64,000 nucleotides of DNA from Micromonospora profundi (GCF_011927785.1 NZ_JAATJK010000001.1:5551001-5615000), one strand, 5' to 3'. Shown: positions 1 through 8,927, numbered from the stretch's first letter. The notes: generated from the letters alone by a model not told the origin. Numbers and translations are program-made.

Positions 1-482
1 CTGGTGTCCAGCGCGCTGGCGTCGTACTCCTTGTTGAGCGTCTCCACGGCGGCCCGGACGCCGCCGTAGAAGACAGTGGGCTCGCCGGTGCCCAGGCCGT
101 CGATGGTGTCCCGTGCGCGACCGTAGGCGTCGCGCATCTTGCCCAGGGAAGCGCGGAACCCGGCGGCGATGGCCTCGCCGTTGTCCGTCTCGGGCACCCC
201 GGCCTGCTCCACCTTGCGTCGCGCGGTCTCGCTTGCCTGCTCCGCGCCGCCGAAGAGCCGCACCAGGTTCTCCTTGGCCTGCGCGGGGGTGGTCTGCGCG
301 GTCATCTGCTGGTCGGCGCTGCTCGTCAGCTTGCTGATCTCGGAGCGCCACGGGGTGAGCGCGCCGCAGACCGAAGCCGCCCACGCCCGTGGGCTGGGGC
401 CGCCGCCGCAGCCGGCCAGGATGGCGAGCGTGGCCAGGACCACCGTGAGCTTTCCAACGGTGGACGTCCGGCACGTACGCAT
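1..482 (-). CDS. Putative lipoprotein, C-terminus beyond window
   Basis: This is a secreted lipoprotein of unknown function, cut by the left window edge so only the first 160 or so residues are visible. The ATG at 482 opens a short basic N-terminus (MRTCRTSTVGK), then a hydrophobic stretch ending in the lipobox LAILAGC, with the acylated Cys at residue 25. The mature part is rich in Ala, Glu, Gln and Lys and looks helical, with no domain I recognise. It probably sits on the outer face of the membrane, as the lipobox predicts. It is downstream of hppA on the same strand, with a gap of about 115 bp. The lipoprotein call is firm; the role is unknown. Confidence 0.7.
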   Translation of the reverse strand, partial: MRTCRTSTVGKLTVVLATLAILAGCGGGPSPRAWAASVCGALTPWRSEISKLTSSADQQMTAQTTPAQAKENLVRLFGGAEQASETARRKVEQAGVPETDNGEAIAAGFRASLGKMRDAYGRARDTIDGLGTGEPTVFYGGVRAAVETLNKEYDASALDT

Positions 483-598
483 GCGTTGCAGCGTACGGCC
501 TTTGGCCAGGTGTGGCACCGGTCGGTTGGATGGGACCGGACGGCAGCGGTCCCCGGTCGGCTGGTGCGCCGACCGGGGACCGGGTACCGCTGTTTCGA

Positions 599-2959
599 TC
601 AGGCGTTCACCGTCTCCGGCCGGTGGTCGGTGCTGCCCGCACCGGTGTTGCCGCCGCCCTCGGACTCGTCCATGGCGATGCCCTTGCGCTTGCTGAACAC
701 CACGGACGCCACGATGATCGCCGTCGCGACCAGCGCGATGGTCACCCGCAGCCCGACGTTGCGGTCGTCGCCGACGCTCCAGGCCACCACGGCGGGCGCG
801 ATCAGCAGCGAGACCAGGTTCATCACCTTGATCAGCGGGTTGATCGCCGGGCCGGCGGTGTCCTTGAACGGGTCACCGACGGTGTCACCGATGACCGTGG
901 CGGCGTGCGCCTCGGAGCCCTTGCCGCCGTACGCGCCGTCCTCGACCAGCTTCTTGGCGTTGTCCCAAGCGCCACCGGAGTTGGCAAGGAAGACAGCCAT
1001 CAGGGTGCCGGCGCCGATCGCCCCGGCCAGGTACGCGGCGAGCGCGCCGGGCCCGAGACCGAAACCGACAGCGATCGGCGCCAGGATGGCGAGCAGGCCG
1101 GGGGTCACCAGCTCGCGCTGCGCGTCCCGGGTGCAGATGTCGACGACCTTGCCGTACTCCGGGCGCTGGGTGCGGTCCATGATGCCGGGCAGTTCACGGA
1201 ACTGCCGGCGGACCTCCATCACCACGGCACCGGCCGAGCGGGACACCGCGTTGATGGCCAGGCCGGAGAAGAGGAACACGACAGCCGCACCGATGATCAG
1301 GCCGACCAGGTTGCGCGGGTTCGCCACGTTCAGCGAGTTGAGGATCTCGCCGCCGACGTCGCCAACGCCGGCGTCCGCGTACGCGGTGCGCAGCGAGTCG
1401 GTGTACGAGCCGAACAGCGCGGTCGCCGCGAGCACCGCGGTGGCGATCGCGATGCCCTTGGTGATCGCCTTGGTGGTGTTGCCGACCGCGTCCAGCTCGG
1501 TGAGCGTCCGTGCGCCGTGCTCGTCGATGTCACCGGACATCTCGGCGATGCCCTGGGCGTTGTCGGAGATCGGCCCGAAGGTGTCCATCGCCACGATCAC
1601 GCCGACGGTGGTGAGCAGGCCGGTGCCGGCCAGCGCGACAGCGAACAGCGACAGCGTGATGGAGCTGCCGCCGAGCAGGAACGCGCCGAAGACACCGGCG
1701 CCGATGAGCAGCGCCGAGTAGACCGCCGACTCCAGGCCGATGCTGATGCCGGCCAGGATGACGGTGGCCGCACCGGTCTGCGAGCTCTTGCCGATGTCCT
1801 GCACCGGACGGCGGTTGGTCTCGGTGAAGTAGCCGGTCAGCGCCTGGATCGCACCGGCCAGCACGATGCCGATCACCACCGCGCCGATGGCCACCAGCCG
1901 CGGGTTGCCCGTCGCGTCGGTAAGCCCGCTGCTGAACTCGCCGAAGGTCGCCGGCAGGTACGCGTACGCGGCGATCGCCACAAGCACTGCGGAGAGCACT
2001 GCGGAGATGTAGAAGGCCCGGTTGATCGCGGTCAGGGCGTTGCGGTCGGACGCGCGCAGCCGGGTGATGAAGACCCCGAAGATCGCGACCAGCACACCGA
2101 TGGTGGAGATGATCAGCGGGAAGACCAGGCCCTCCTCGCCGAACGCGGCACGACCGAGGATCAGCGCGGCGACGAGCGTCACGGCGTACGACTCGAAGAG
2201 GTCGGCGGCCATGCCGGCGCAGTCGCCGACGTTGTCGCCCACGTTGTCGGCGATGGTGGCGGCGTTGCGGGGGTCGTCCTCGGGGATGCCCTGCTCGACC
2301 TTGCCGACGAGGTCGGCGCCGACGTCGGCGGCCTTTGTGAAGATGCCGCCGCCGACCCGCATGAACATCGCGAGCAGCGCGGCGCCGAAGCCGAAGCCCT
2401 CCAGCACGGTCGGCGCGTCACCCCGGTAGACCAGGACGACGAGCGCGGCACCGAAGAGGCCCAGGCCGACGGTGAGGAAGCCGACCACGCCACCGGTCCG
2501 GAAGGCGATCTTCATGGCGGCCTCACGGCCGCCTTCGCGCTCACGGGCGGCGGCGGCCACGCGCAGGTTCGCGCGGGTGGCCAGCCACATGCCGGCGCCG
2601 CCGATGGACGCGCTGAACAGGGCGCCCACCACGAAGAAGAGCGAGCGGCCGATCTTCACGGCCGTCTCGCTGCCGTCGGTGTTGTGCACCGGCAGCAGGA
2701 AGAGCAGCACCACTGCGATGACGACGAAGATCGCCAGGGTGCGGAACTGACGGAGCAGGTAGGCCGAGGCGCCCTCCTGGACCGCCTCCGAGATCTCCTG
2801 CATGTTGGTGGTGCCCTTGCCGGCTGCCAGCACCGCCTTCGTCAGGGCGGCGGCAAAGGCGAGCGCTACCAGCGCAACGACCGCGGCGATGACGACGTAT
2901 GTGACATTGCTTCCGGTAAGGGAAAGCCCGCCGCCCTCGGCGGCCAAGGTCTCGGACAT
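599..2959 (-). CDS. hppA: K+-independent H+-translocating pyrophosphatase
   Basis: This 786-residue membrane enzyme hydrolyses pyrophosphate and pumps protons across the cytoplasmic membrane. The PPi/Mg-binding motif DVGADLVGKVE lies near residues 212-222 and is followed by the acidic DNVGDNVGDCAG block; a second acidic cluster is near the C-terminus (VIGDTVGDPFKDTAGPA). About 15 hydrophobic segments cover the protein, as usual for the family. The subclass-deciding motif reads GNTTKAITKG (about residue 493). Lys and Thr at the two diagnostic positions indicate the potassium-independent class. I chose the ATG at 2959 because AGGAGG precedes it by six bases; an earlier in-frame start would add 39 atypical residues. 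The gene lies beside bldG, as in Streptomyces. Confidence 0.96.
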   Translation of the reverse strand: MSETLAAEGGGLSLTGSNVTYVVIAAVVALVALAFAAALTKAVLAAGKGTTNMQEISEAVQEGASAYLLRQFRTLAIFVVIAVVLLFLLPVHNTDGSETAVKIGRSLFFVVGALFSASIGGAGMWLATRANLRVAAAAREREGGREAAMKIAFRTGGVVGFLTVGLGLFGAALVVLVYRGDAPTVLEGFGFGAALLAMFMRVGGGIFTKAADVGADLVGKVEQGIPEDDPRNAATIADNVGDNVGDCAGMAADLFESYAVTLVAALILGRAAFGEEGLVFPLIISTIGVLVAIFGVFITRLRASDRNALTAINRAFYISAVLSAVLVAIAAYAYLPATFGEFSSGLTDATGNPRLVAIGAVVIGIVLAGAIQALTGYFTETNRRPVQDIGKSSQTGAATVILAGISIGLESAVYSALLIGAGVFGAFLLGGSSITLSLFAVALAGTGLLTTVGVIVAMDTFGPISDNAQGIAEMSGDIDEHGARTLTELDAVGNTTKAITKGIAIATAVLAATALFGSYTDSLRTAYADAGVGDVGGEILNSLNVANPRNLVGLIIGAAVVFLFSGLAINAVSRSAGAVVMEVRRQFRELPGIMDRTQRPEYGKVVDICTRDAQRELVTPGLLAILAPIAVGFGLGPGALAAYLAGAIGAGTLMAVFLANSGGAWDNAKKLVEDGAYGGKGSEAHAATVIGDTVGDPFKDTAGPAINPLIKVMNLVSLLIAPAVVAWSVGDDRNVGLRVTIALVATAIIVASVVFSKRKGIAMDESEGGGNTGAGSTDHRPETVNA

Positions 2960-3226
2960 CTGTGTCCTCCTGTTACCGAACACTCGCGCCGGTGGGTGGA
3001 GACGCACCGACCGGCGCCTGAATGCGGACTTGCAAGCGCGCCAACCCACCCCAGCGGACCAGCGATGACCACCCATAACCGCTGGGTGCGGGACGGGTCA
3101 CTTGCTGACAACCCGGGTACTGTAGCCCTCCGCAGTGTTGGAGGTCACACGCAGGTGCCACCGTGTCTCGATGATCTTCGTCGCTGTGTTATGAAACAAA
3201 ATCTGATATAGGGCATGTTCCATGCC
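2960..3226. other. hppA upstream region
   Basis: This non-coding stretch between the hppA start and the terminator of the bldG pair must hold the hppA promoter and leader. It contains an AT-rich patch around 3190-3210 (minus strand TTTTGTTTCATAA) that could be part of a promoter, but I cannot assign -35 and -10 boxes with confidence. No conserved RNA fold or gene was recognised. Confidence 0.4.
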
Positions 3227-3261
3227 AGAAGGCCGCATCCCACCAGGGGATGCGGCCTTCT
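3227..3261 (-). terminator. Terminator of the bldG/anti-sigma operon
   Basis: A perfect 14-bp inverted repeat (arms 3227-3240 and 3248-3261, AGAAGGCCGCATCC and its complement) flanks a 7-nt loop. It begins 13 bp beyond the stop of the anti-sigma gene. No strong T-run follows, which is common in high-GC actinobacteria. Confidence 0.8.
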
Positions 3262-3273
3262 GATCGGTAGGTG

Positions 3274-3711
3274 TCAGCGGCTGACCGGCCACACCATCCG
3301 GACCTCGGTGCCGATGCCCTCGTCGACAGGGCGCACCTGGAGGTCCTCGACGAAGCCGGCGAGCAGCGCGAAGCCGACGCCAGTGGTCAACGCCTCATCG
3401 GTGAGCGACTCGTTGGCCAGTTCGTCCGGCGGAAGCGCCGCCAACCCGATACCTGCCTCGATGGGCGCCCGGTCCACGACACGCACCGCGTACGTGCCGC
3501 CGTCGGACATCTCGACCAGCACCGGATCGGCAAGGCCGTACTGCCGGTGCAGGGCCACCGCCCGCGTGCACGCCTCGCCGATGGCCAGGCGCACCTCGTC
3601 CAGCAGGTCCTCACGGACGCCCGCGCGCCGGGCGACGGCGACGCCGACCAGTCGGGCGGTACGCACGTGCACCGGAGCCGGAGAGAAGGAGAGCCGGACC
3701 GTCGCCATCAC
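3274..3711 (-). CDS. BldG-partner anti-sigma factor (GHKL ATPase fold)
   Basis: This 145-residue protein has the fold of RsbW-type anti-sigma factor kinases. It should bind the STAS protein encoded just upstream and an unknown sigma factor. The N-box region reads [14 protein letters not shown], where an Arg stands in place of the usual Mg-coordinating Asn. The G1 region is VVDRAP and the G2-like region [17 protein letters not shown]. Its start ATG overlaps the bldG stop by 4 bp (ATGA), so the two are translationally coupled. The second Met, one codon later, could also serve. Position and sequence match the SCO3548 partner of Streptomyces BldG. The partner sigma factor is not evident here. Confidence 0.85.
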   Translation of the reverse strand: MMATVRLSFSPAPVHVRTARLVGVAVARRAGVREDLLDEVRLAIGEACTRAVALHRQYGLADPVLVEMSDGGTYAVRVVDRAPIEAGIGLAALPPDELANESLTDEALTTGVGFALLAGFVEDLQVRPVDEGIGTEVRMVWPVSR

Positions 3712-4064
3712 GCGTTGATGCCGGTCGGACCCGCGTCGACCGCCGCCTCGACAGTGGGGTGCAGCGGGAACACCTGGTCCAGTGCGGTGATCCGGAAGAT
3801 CTTGAGCAGCGGCTCCTTGTCGCAGACCAGCGCGAACGAGCCACCTGCCGTACGCAGCCGCTTGTGCGCGCCCACCAGCACGCCCAGCCCGGTGGAGTCG
3901 AGGAAGTCCACCCGACCGAGGTCCACCACCACGTGCCGGGCGCCGCCGTCGATCAGTTCGAGGAGCCGTTCACGGAGCCGGGGCGCGGTGTAGACGTCGA
4001 CCTCACCGCCGACCTCAAGCACCGTGTGCTCGCCCACGGTGCGCGTCGCCAACGACAGCTCCAT
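3708..4064 (-). CDS. bldG: Anti-sigma factor antagonist BldG (STAS domain)
   Basis: This 118-residue STAS protein is the anti-anti-sigma half of a partner switch. In Streptomyces BldG controls aerial development and antibiotic production. The phosphoacceptor lies in [13 protein letters not shown], with Ser at residue 57, the same position reported as phosphorylated in S. coelicolor BldG. One STAS domain fills the whole protein. It is first in a two-gene operon with the anti-sigma gene (ATGA overlap) and is transcribed divergently from the DECH helicase gene, the same order as SCO3548-SCO3550. The divergent 132-bp spacer holds the promoters of both directions. Confidence 0.92.
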   Translation of the reverse strand: MELSLATRTVGEHTVLEVGGEVDVYTAPRLRERLLELIDGGARHVVVDLGRVDFLDSTGLGVLVGAHKRLRTAGGSFALVCDKEPLLKIFRITALDQVFPLHPTVEAAVDAGPTGINA

Positions 4065-4196
4065 CGGTCCTCCTCGCCAGAGCCGTAAACTCTCCTGGGC
4101 ATCTAACCACTACCGCCGGGGCATCCTTGCGGCCACCGGCGGAGGCTTTCCCTTACCCCGGGGCTCGACTTTTCATCTCCGAACACCAGTGCGAGA

Positions 4197-6584
4197 GTGC
4201 AGGACGTGACTTCCGACGACTTCGGCTCCGCGCGCCTGTCGCCGCGCGACGACCTGAAGCTGTCGCCCGTCGACCTCCTGCGCCGGCTGCGCTCCCGGGG
4301 TGCCGGCGACCCGGTCACCCACGTCGAGCGGGTGCCGGCCCGCGCCGGGGTGCCCGCACCGTGGCCGCCGTGGGCACCGACGGAGCTGCGCGCGGCGTTC
4401 GCCCGGCGGGGCGTGGCCGCGCCGTGGCAGCACCAGGCCGAGGCGGCCACCCTGGCGTACGAGGGTGGGCACGTCGTCGTCGCCACCGGCACCGCGTCCG
4501 GCAAGTCGCTGGCGTACCAGCTCCCGGCGCTTGCCACACTGCTCAGCGACCCCCGGGCCACAGTGCTCTACCTGGCGCCGACCAAGGCGCTCGCCGCCGA
4601 CCAGTTGCGGGCCGTCGCCGAGTTGGAGCTTGAGGGGGTACGCCCCGCCTGCTACGACGGGGACACTCCGCGCGCCGAGCGGGAGTGGATCCGCAGGCAC
4701 TCCCGCTTCGTGCTCACCAACCCCGACATGCTGCACCACGGCATCCTGCCCGGGCACGCCCAGTGGTCCGGCTTCCTGCGCCGCCTGGCGTACGTGGTGG
4801 TCGACGAGTGCCACACCTACCGGGGGGTGTTCGGCTCGCACGTGGCGCACGTACTGCGCAGGTTGCGCCGGCAGTGTGCGCGCTTCGGGGCGACCCCTGT
4901 GTTCGTCCTCGCCTCGGCGACCTCCGGCGACCCGGCGACAGCCGCCGGTCGGCTGACCGGCCTGCCCGTGACAGCCGTCACCGAGGATGCGTCACCGCGG
5001 GGCGGGGTGACCTTCGCCCTCTGGGAACCGCCGTTGCTCCCACCCGAGTCGGGCTCCTCCTCCCCGGTGCCCCCGCAGGCGACGGGCGACCATGACGACC
5101 TCCACCAGGTCCGCCGGTCGGCGCTGCGCGAGACCGCGGACCTGCTCGCCGACACGGTCGCCGAGGGGGTACGCACGCTCGCCTTCGTCCGGTCCCGCAA
5201 GGGCGCGGAGGTGGTGGCGGCGAACGCGCGACGGGCGTTGGACGACGCTGTCCCCGGGCTCGGCGACCGGGTGGCCGCCTACCGGGGCGGCTACCTGCGC
5301 GAGGAACGACGCGAGCTGGAGCGGGCGCTGCTGCACGGTGACCTGCTGGGCCTCGCCTCCACCAACGCCCTGGAACTGGGCGTGGACCTTGTCGGCCTGG
5401 ACGCCGTGCTGATCTGCGGTTACCCGGGCACCCGGGCCTCCCTGTGGCAGCAGGCCGGCCGGGCCGGGCGCTCCGGGCAGGAGGCCCTCGCCGTGCTTGT
5501 GGCCCGGGACGACCCGCTGGACACCTACCTCGTGCACCACCCGGAGGCGATCTTCGGGGCACCGGTGGAGGCAACGGTGCTCGACCCGGCCAACCCGTAC
5601 GTGCTGGCCCCGCAGTTGGCCTGCGCCGCGGTCGAGGCGCCGCTCACACCGGCCGACCTGACGCTCTTCGGCGACGGGGCGAAGGAAGCGGTCGACGAGC
5701 TGGTGGCGGCCGGGGCGCTGCGGCAACGACCGACCGGCTGGTACTGGCGGCACCGCGAACGCCCCGAGGTGGACCTGCGCGGTCAGGGCGGCACCCCGGT
5801 CTGCGTGGTGGAGTCGGCCACCGGCCGGCTGCTCGGCACCGTCGACGGCGGCTCCTCACACTTCCTGCTCCACCCCGGCGCCGTCTACCTGCACCAGGGC
5901 ATCTCGTACGTCGTCGACGATCTCGACCTGGTCGACGGTTGCGCGCTCGTGCACGCCGAGGAACCGGACTGGTCCACCCACGCCCGCGACGTCACCGACC
6001 TGTCAGTGGTGTCCGTGCGCTCCTACGTGGACGCCGGGCCGGTCGGGATGTTCCTCGGCGAGGTGGACGTGACCAGCCAGGTGGTGTCCTACCAGCGGCG
6101 CAGGATCGCCACCGGCGAGGTGATCGACACCCGGCCCCTGGACCTGCCCACCCGGGAGCTGCGTACCGTGGCGGTCTGGTTCACGCTCTCCCCGCAGTCG
6201 CTGACCTCAGCCGGAGTGCAGACCCCTGACGTGCCCGGTGCGCTGCACGCCGCCGAACACGCCGCGATCGGTTTACTTCCCCTGATGGCCACCTGCGACA
6301 GGTGGGACATCGGCGGGCTCTCCACCGCGCTGCACCCGGACACCGAGGCGCCGACCGTCTTCGTCTACGACGGGCACCCCGGCGGGGCGGGCTTCGCCGA
6401 GCGGGCGTACGGGACGGCGTCGGCGTGGCTACGGGCAACCCGGGACGCCATCGCGGAGTGCGGCTGCGAGACCGGATGCCCGTCCTGTGTGCAGTCGCCG
6501 AAGTGCGGCAACGGCAACAATCCGCTCTCCAAGCCGGACGCCATCCGGGTGCTCGACGTGGTGCTGGCGAACCTGCCCGCCTGA
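4197..6584 (+). CDS. DECH-box helicase of the secretion neighbourhood
   Basis: This 795-residue superfamily 2 helicase belongs to the Lhr/YprA-like group found beside Tad secretion genes in actinobacteria (TIGR03817-type, Rv3649-like). Walker A is ATGTASGKSLAYQ near residue 100, motif II is VVVDECHTYRG, and motif III is ASATSGD. Motif VI lies in QQAGRAGRSGQ. The C-terminal part carries a cysteine cluster, CGCETGCPSCVQSPKCGNG, typical of the MZB zinc-binding domain. The start is GTG at 4197, or GTG at 4206, three codons later. It is probably involved in DNA or RNA repair; its link to Tad secretion is positional only. Confidence 0.9.
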   Translation: MQDVTSDDFGSARLSPRDDLKLSPVDLLRRLRSRGAGDPVTHVERVPARAGVPAPWPPWAPTELRAAFARRGVAAPWQHQAEAATLAYEGGHVVVATGTASGKSLAYQLPALATLLSDPRATVLYLAPTKALAADQLRAVAELELEGVRPACYDGDTPRAEREWIRRHSRFVLTNPDMLHHGILPGHAQWSGFLRRLAYVVVDECHTYRGVFGSHVAHVLRRLRRQCARFGATPVFVLASATSGDPATAAGRLTGLPVTAVTEDASPRGGVTFALWEPPLLPPESGSSSPVPPQATGDHDDLHQVRRSALRETADLLADTVAEGVRTLAFVRSRKGAEVVAANARRALDDAVPGLGDRVAAYRGGYLREERRELERALLHGDLLGLASTNALELGVDLVGLDAVLICGYPGTRASLWQQAGRAGRSGQEALAVLVARDDPLDTYLVHHPEAIFGAPVEATVLDPANPYVLAPQLACAAVEAPLTPADLTLFGDGAKEAVDELVAAGALRQRPTGWYWRHRERPEVDLRGQGGTPVCVVESATGRLLGTVDGGSSHFLLHPGAVYLHQGISYVVDDLDLVDGCALVHAEEPDWSTHARDVTDLSVVSVRSYVDAGPVGMFLGEVDVTSQVVSYQRRRIATGEVIDTRPLDLPTRELRTVAVWFTLSPQSLTSAGVQTPDVPGALHAAEHAAIGLLPLMATCDRWDIGGLSTALHPDTEAPTVFVYDGHPGGAGFAERAYGTASAWLRATRDAIAECGCETGCPSCVQSPKCGNGNNPLSKPDAIRVLDVVLANLPA

Positions 6585-6611
6585 GTGCCTGCGGAGCCGG
6601 ACAATCCGGCC

Positions 6612-6690
6612 ATGATCGACTCGAGTTCATTGACTTCGGGGTATCCCGGCGCCGTGGACACCCCGGCATCAATGATGTCGAGTCGATCAT
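6612..6690. repeat. 79-nt imperfect palindrome
   Basis: The outer arms ATGATCGACTCGA (6612-6624) and TCGAGTCGATCAT (6678-6690) are perfect complements. After two mismatches an inner TCATTGA/TCAATGA stem follows, then a CGGGGT/ACCCCG stem around a 17-nt loop. It lies 28 bp after the helicase stop and 122 bp before the next gene. It could act as a terminator, but its length and AT-richer arms suggest a dispersed palindromic repeat or the remnant of a MITE-like element. No second copy was seen in this window. Confidence 0.7.
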
Positions 6691-6812
6691 CGCTCTGAAC
6701 GGGCCGGTCTGCGCCGCGGTCTTGCATGAACCCACCGGACGCTGGGCACAATAACTTGGGAGCGCTTCCATCGATGTCTATTTCGTTGTCGCCCCGTGCC
6801 TGAGGAGGAGTT

Positions 6813-7016
6813 GTGGCCGACACCATCGCCGAGACCGTCGACCTGCTCTACACCATCGACCAGGAACAACTCACCCTCGACCAGCAGATCGCGCTCGGGT
6901 CCGCGCTGGCCGCCCTGGCCCAGGCGGAACGACTGGAGCAGATCAACGAACGGCTGCGCAACATTCACCAGGTGCTCAACACCTGGGCGCTGCGCGTCAC
7001 CGTCGACGGCCGCTGA
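6813..7016 (+). CDS. Small conserved-looking protein, function unknown
   Basis: This 67-residue acidic protein starts at GTG 6813, with TGAGGAGGAG just upstream as a strong ribosome site. It is entirely soluble and helical in character: the middle part is rich in Gln, Leu, Ala and Glu (DQQIALGSALAALAQ, then ERLEQINERLRNIHQ), suggesting a short coiled coil. No domain was recognised. The strong ribosome site and typical high-GC codon pattern support it as a real gene. It lies between the DECH helicase and a LURP-one-like gene, with repeat-rich DNA on its 3' side. Confidence 0.6.
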   Translation: MADTIAETVDLLYTIDQEQLTLDQQIALGSALAALAQAERLEQINERLRNIHQVLNTWALRVTVDGR

Positions 7017-7328
7017 CCTCCAAGCGACGGTCCGACCGAACGGGGCGGTCCGACCGAACGGGGCGGTCCGACCGAACGGGGCGGTCGGACCGCACGTGAC
7101 AGACAGCCTGACGGGTCATGGCAGGCGGGGCTGCAGAGGGCGGGCGGTGAGGCCAAGCGGGCAGGCAGCCTGACCGGACATGGCCGGGCGGTAAGGCCAA
7201 GCGGGGCAGGCAGCCTGACCGGACTGGGCGAGCGGCAGTGCCCAGCGGCAGCGCTGGGCGGGCGCGGGCCTGTGGCGGTTGCCTGCCTGTGCGAGACTCC
7301 GGCGCACCAGCCCCTCTGAGGAGAACAC
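7017..7328. repeat. Repeat-rich intergenic region with 18-bp tandem array
   Basis: Three perfect head-to-tail copies of GGTCCGACCGAACGGGGC occupy 7029-7082, and a partial fourth (GGTCGGACCG) follows. Further right, two similar segments each contain AGGCCAAGCGGG and GGCAGCCTGACCGGAC (about 7152-7182 and 7193-7221). No gene was recognised. A possible promoter and the ribosome site (CTGAGGAGAAC) for the next gene are at the right end. Confidence 0.75.
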
Positions 7329-7907
7329 ATGCAGCTCGACAACTTGCAGACCCTGAATCAGTTCCACATCCGCCAGCGGCTGCGGATGATGGTCAACCAG
7401 TACGAGGTCCGGGCGGTCCAGCCGGACGGCACCGAAGGCGAGATGCTGGCCTTCGCGCAGCAGAAGCGGCTCGCCTTCAAGGAGCAGGTGACGATCTACA
7501 CCGATGACTCCAAGCAGCAGCCCCTGCTGGGCTTCAAGGCCCGCCAGCGCCTCGACCTCGGCGCCACGTACGACGTCACGGACGCGGCCGGCAACCCGAT
7601 CGGCCTGTTCCGCAAGGACTTCGCCCAGTCGCTACTCCGCTCCACCTGGCACGTCGAGCAGGCTGGCCTGCCGCAGGTGACGGGGCAGGAGCGCAGCATG
7701 CCGGTGGCCCTGCTGCGCCGGTTCGTCGACTCGCTGTCCTGGCTGCCGTACCACTTCGACTTCACCGCTGGCGGCCAGCCGGTCTTCTCGGTGATCAAGA
7801 AGTGGGGCCTGCGCGACAAGTACGTCGTCGAGGTGCAGCACCCGCAGATCGACCGCCGCCTCGTCATCGCGATGGCCGTCGCCCTCGACGCCCTCCAGTC
7901 CCGCTGA
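7329..7907 (+). CDS. LURP-one-related / tubby-like protein
   Basis: This 192-residue protein resembles the LURP-one-related (DUF567-like) family, whose beta-barrel fold is related to the tubby and scramblase C-terminal domain. Typical features are the early LAFAQQKRLAFKEQV stretch, the central GFKARQRLDLGATYDVTDA and GNPIGLFRKDF strands, and the late GQPVFSVIKKWGLRDKYVV segment. It has no signal peptide or membrane segment, so it should be cytoplasmic or membrane-peripheral. GAGGAGAAC just upstream of ATG 7329 supports the start. The biochemical role of bacterial members is not established. It appears monocistronic, flanked by repeat-rich non-coding DNA. Confidence 0.75.
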   Translation: MQLDNLQTLNQFHIRQRLRMMVNQYEVRAVQPDGTEGEMLAFAQQKRLAFKEQVTIYTDDSKQQPLLGFKARQRLDLGATYDVTDAAGNPIGLFRKDFAQSLLRSTWHVEQAGLPQVTGQERSMPVALLRRFVDSLSWLPYHFDFTAGGQPVFSVIKKWGLRDKYVVEVQHPQIDRRLVIAMAVALDALQSR

Positions 7908-8255
7908 CCTAGCTGGCCTTCGCTCAGCCTCCCCGTAGGCCGCTCCACCTGCCTCGACGGCCGCTCAGCTGACGGTGACCCCTCCGCCATCCGCTACCCA
8001 TCCGTTGGCCTCTCAACAACCCGTCGACACGCTGGTCGGGTGGCGCTGCTGGGCATGCTCACCACTTGACGACGCCCTACCCGTCGACAGGTCAACCACG
8101 TGACGGCCTCTCGAGCCCGTCGATCGCTCAACCACTCGACGGCCGCTCAAGCCCGTCGATCGCTCAACCACTCGACGGCCGCTCGATCACCCGCTAGCCC
8201 GCCGGCCGGGGCAGGGCCTCCGCCCGATCCTGGCCGGCCGGCTGGCGCGCATCTG
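7908..8255. repeat. Intergenic region with 36-bp tandem duplication
   Basis: This convergent spacer separates the LURP-one-like gene from the end of the Tad operon. A 36-bp unit beginning AGCCCGTCGATCGCTCAACC occurs twice in tandem (8114-8149 and 8150-8185), differing only at the last base, with partial copies on either side. The unit contains CTCGACGGCC repeats. No gene or convincing terminator was recognised. Confidence 0.7.
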
Positions 8256-8927
8256 TCAGCTACGGACCGGGCCGGCGCGCGCGGTCGACGCGGCAGCCCG
8301 GGTCAGGCCGGGAAGCGGCGTGAACACCACCTCGACCGTCACCAGCACGTCCAGCCCCTCAAGGCGACAACCGACCAGGCGACCACCGTTGCGACCTGCG
8401 ATGTCCCGGGCTGCCGCACAGGCCACCACGTCGCCGTCGATCGCCCTGGCGGCTCCGGCGAGCGCGCCGAGGTCGGCCGCCACCGCCGCCCGTTGAGCCG
8501 CCATTCCGGTGCCGGCGACCGCAGCGCCGAACAGCCCGACCAGTACGAATACCAGCCCCACTGCCAGCGGCAGGACTGTCGCCCCGCCACGCTCGCCACC
8601 AGACCGTCCGGGGCCAGACCATTTGGGGCCAGACCATTCGGAGCCAGGCCGACCACCGACCGGCCACTGCCGCACCGCCGTACGCCACGCCGGGCCGTAC
8701 CACTGCGCGCCCTCACCGAGAGTGCGCCCGGGGTCCGGCCACGCAAGGGAGTGCCGCCCACCGAGAGGGCACCCAAAGCCCAACCGACCAGGGGCCGGCC
8801 GCCCACCGAGGGGGCGCCCAGAGCCCGAGTGCGCACGGGCTGGCCTCCCACCGACTGAGAGCCAGCCGAGAAGGCGCCCGAAGTCCGATCGCCCAAGGTC
8901 CGACCGCCTACCAGCGGTCTGGTTCAT
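8256..8927 (-). CDS. TadE-like protein with repeat-rich N-terminal extension
   Basis: This 223-residue protein ends in the domain typical of the TadE-like partner of the helicase/secretion neighbourhood (Rv3654c-like). GERGGATVLPLAVG leads into one hydrophobic segment (about residues 117-138), followed by a region with paired cysteines (VACAAARDIA and LVGCRLEG). Before this lie about 110 residues rich in Gly, Arg, Pro and Ser, built from degenerate repeats such as VGGRP, LGGRP and LGGRH. Homologues normally begin close to the GERGG block, so the extension is odd. The ATG overlaps the upstream stop by 4 bp (ATGA), which supports the long form. An internal GTG is an alternative start. Confidence 0.7.
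   Translation of the reverse strand: MNQTAGRRSDLGRSDFGRLLGWLSVGGRPARAHSGSGRPLGGRPAPGRLGFGCPLGGRHSLAWPDPGRTLGEGAQWYGPAWRTAVRQWPVGGRPGSEWSGPKWSGPGRSGGERGGATVLPLAVGLVFVLVGLFGAAVAGTGMAAQRAAVAADLGALAGAARAIDGDVVACAAARDIAGRNGGRLVGCRLEGLDVLVTVEVVFTPLPGLTRAAASTARAGPVRS

Noticed and set aside
512..3211. Long plus-strand open frame opposite hppA
   Set aside because: It mirrors the hppA coding strand in high-GC DNA, is rich in His/Asp/Arg/Gly and has no recognisable domain.
7327..8858. Genes on the plus strand across the Tad operon end and repeats
   Set aside because: These frames are low-complexity, lack ribosome sites and lie opposite genes with clear Tad features and coupled overlaps.
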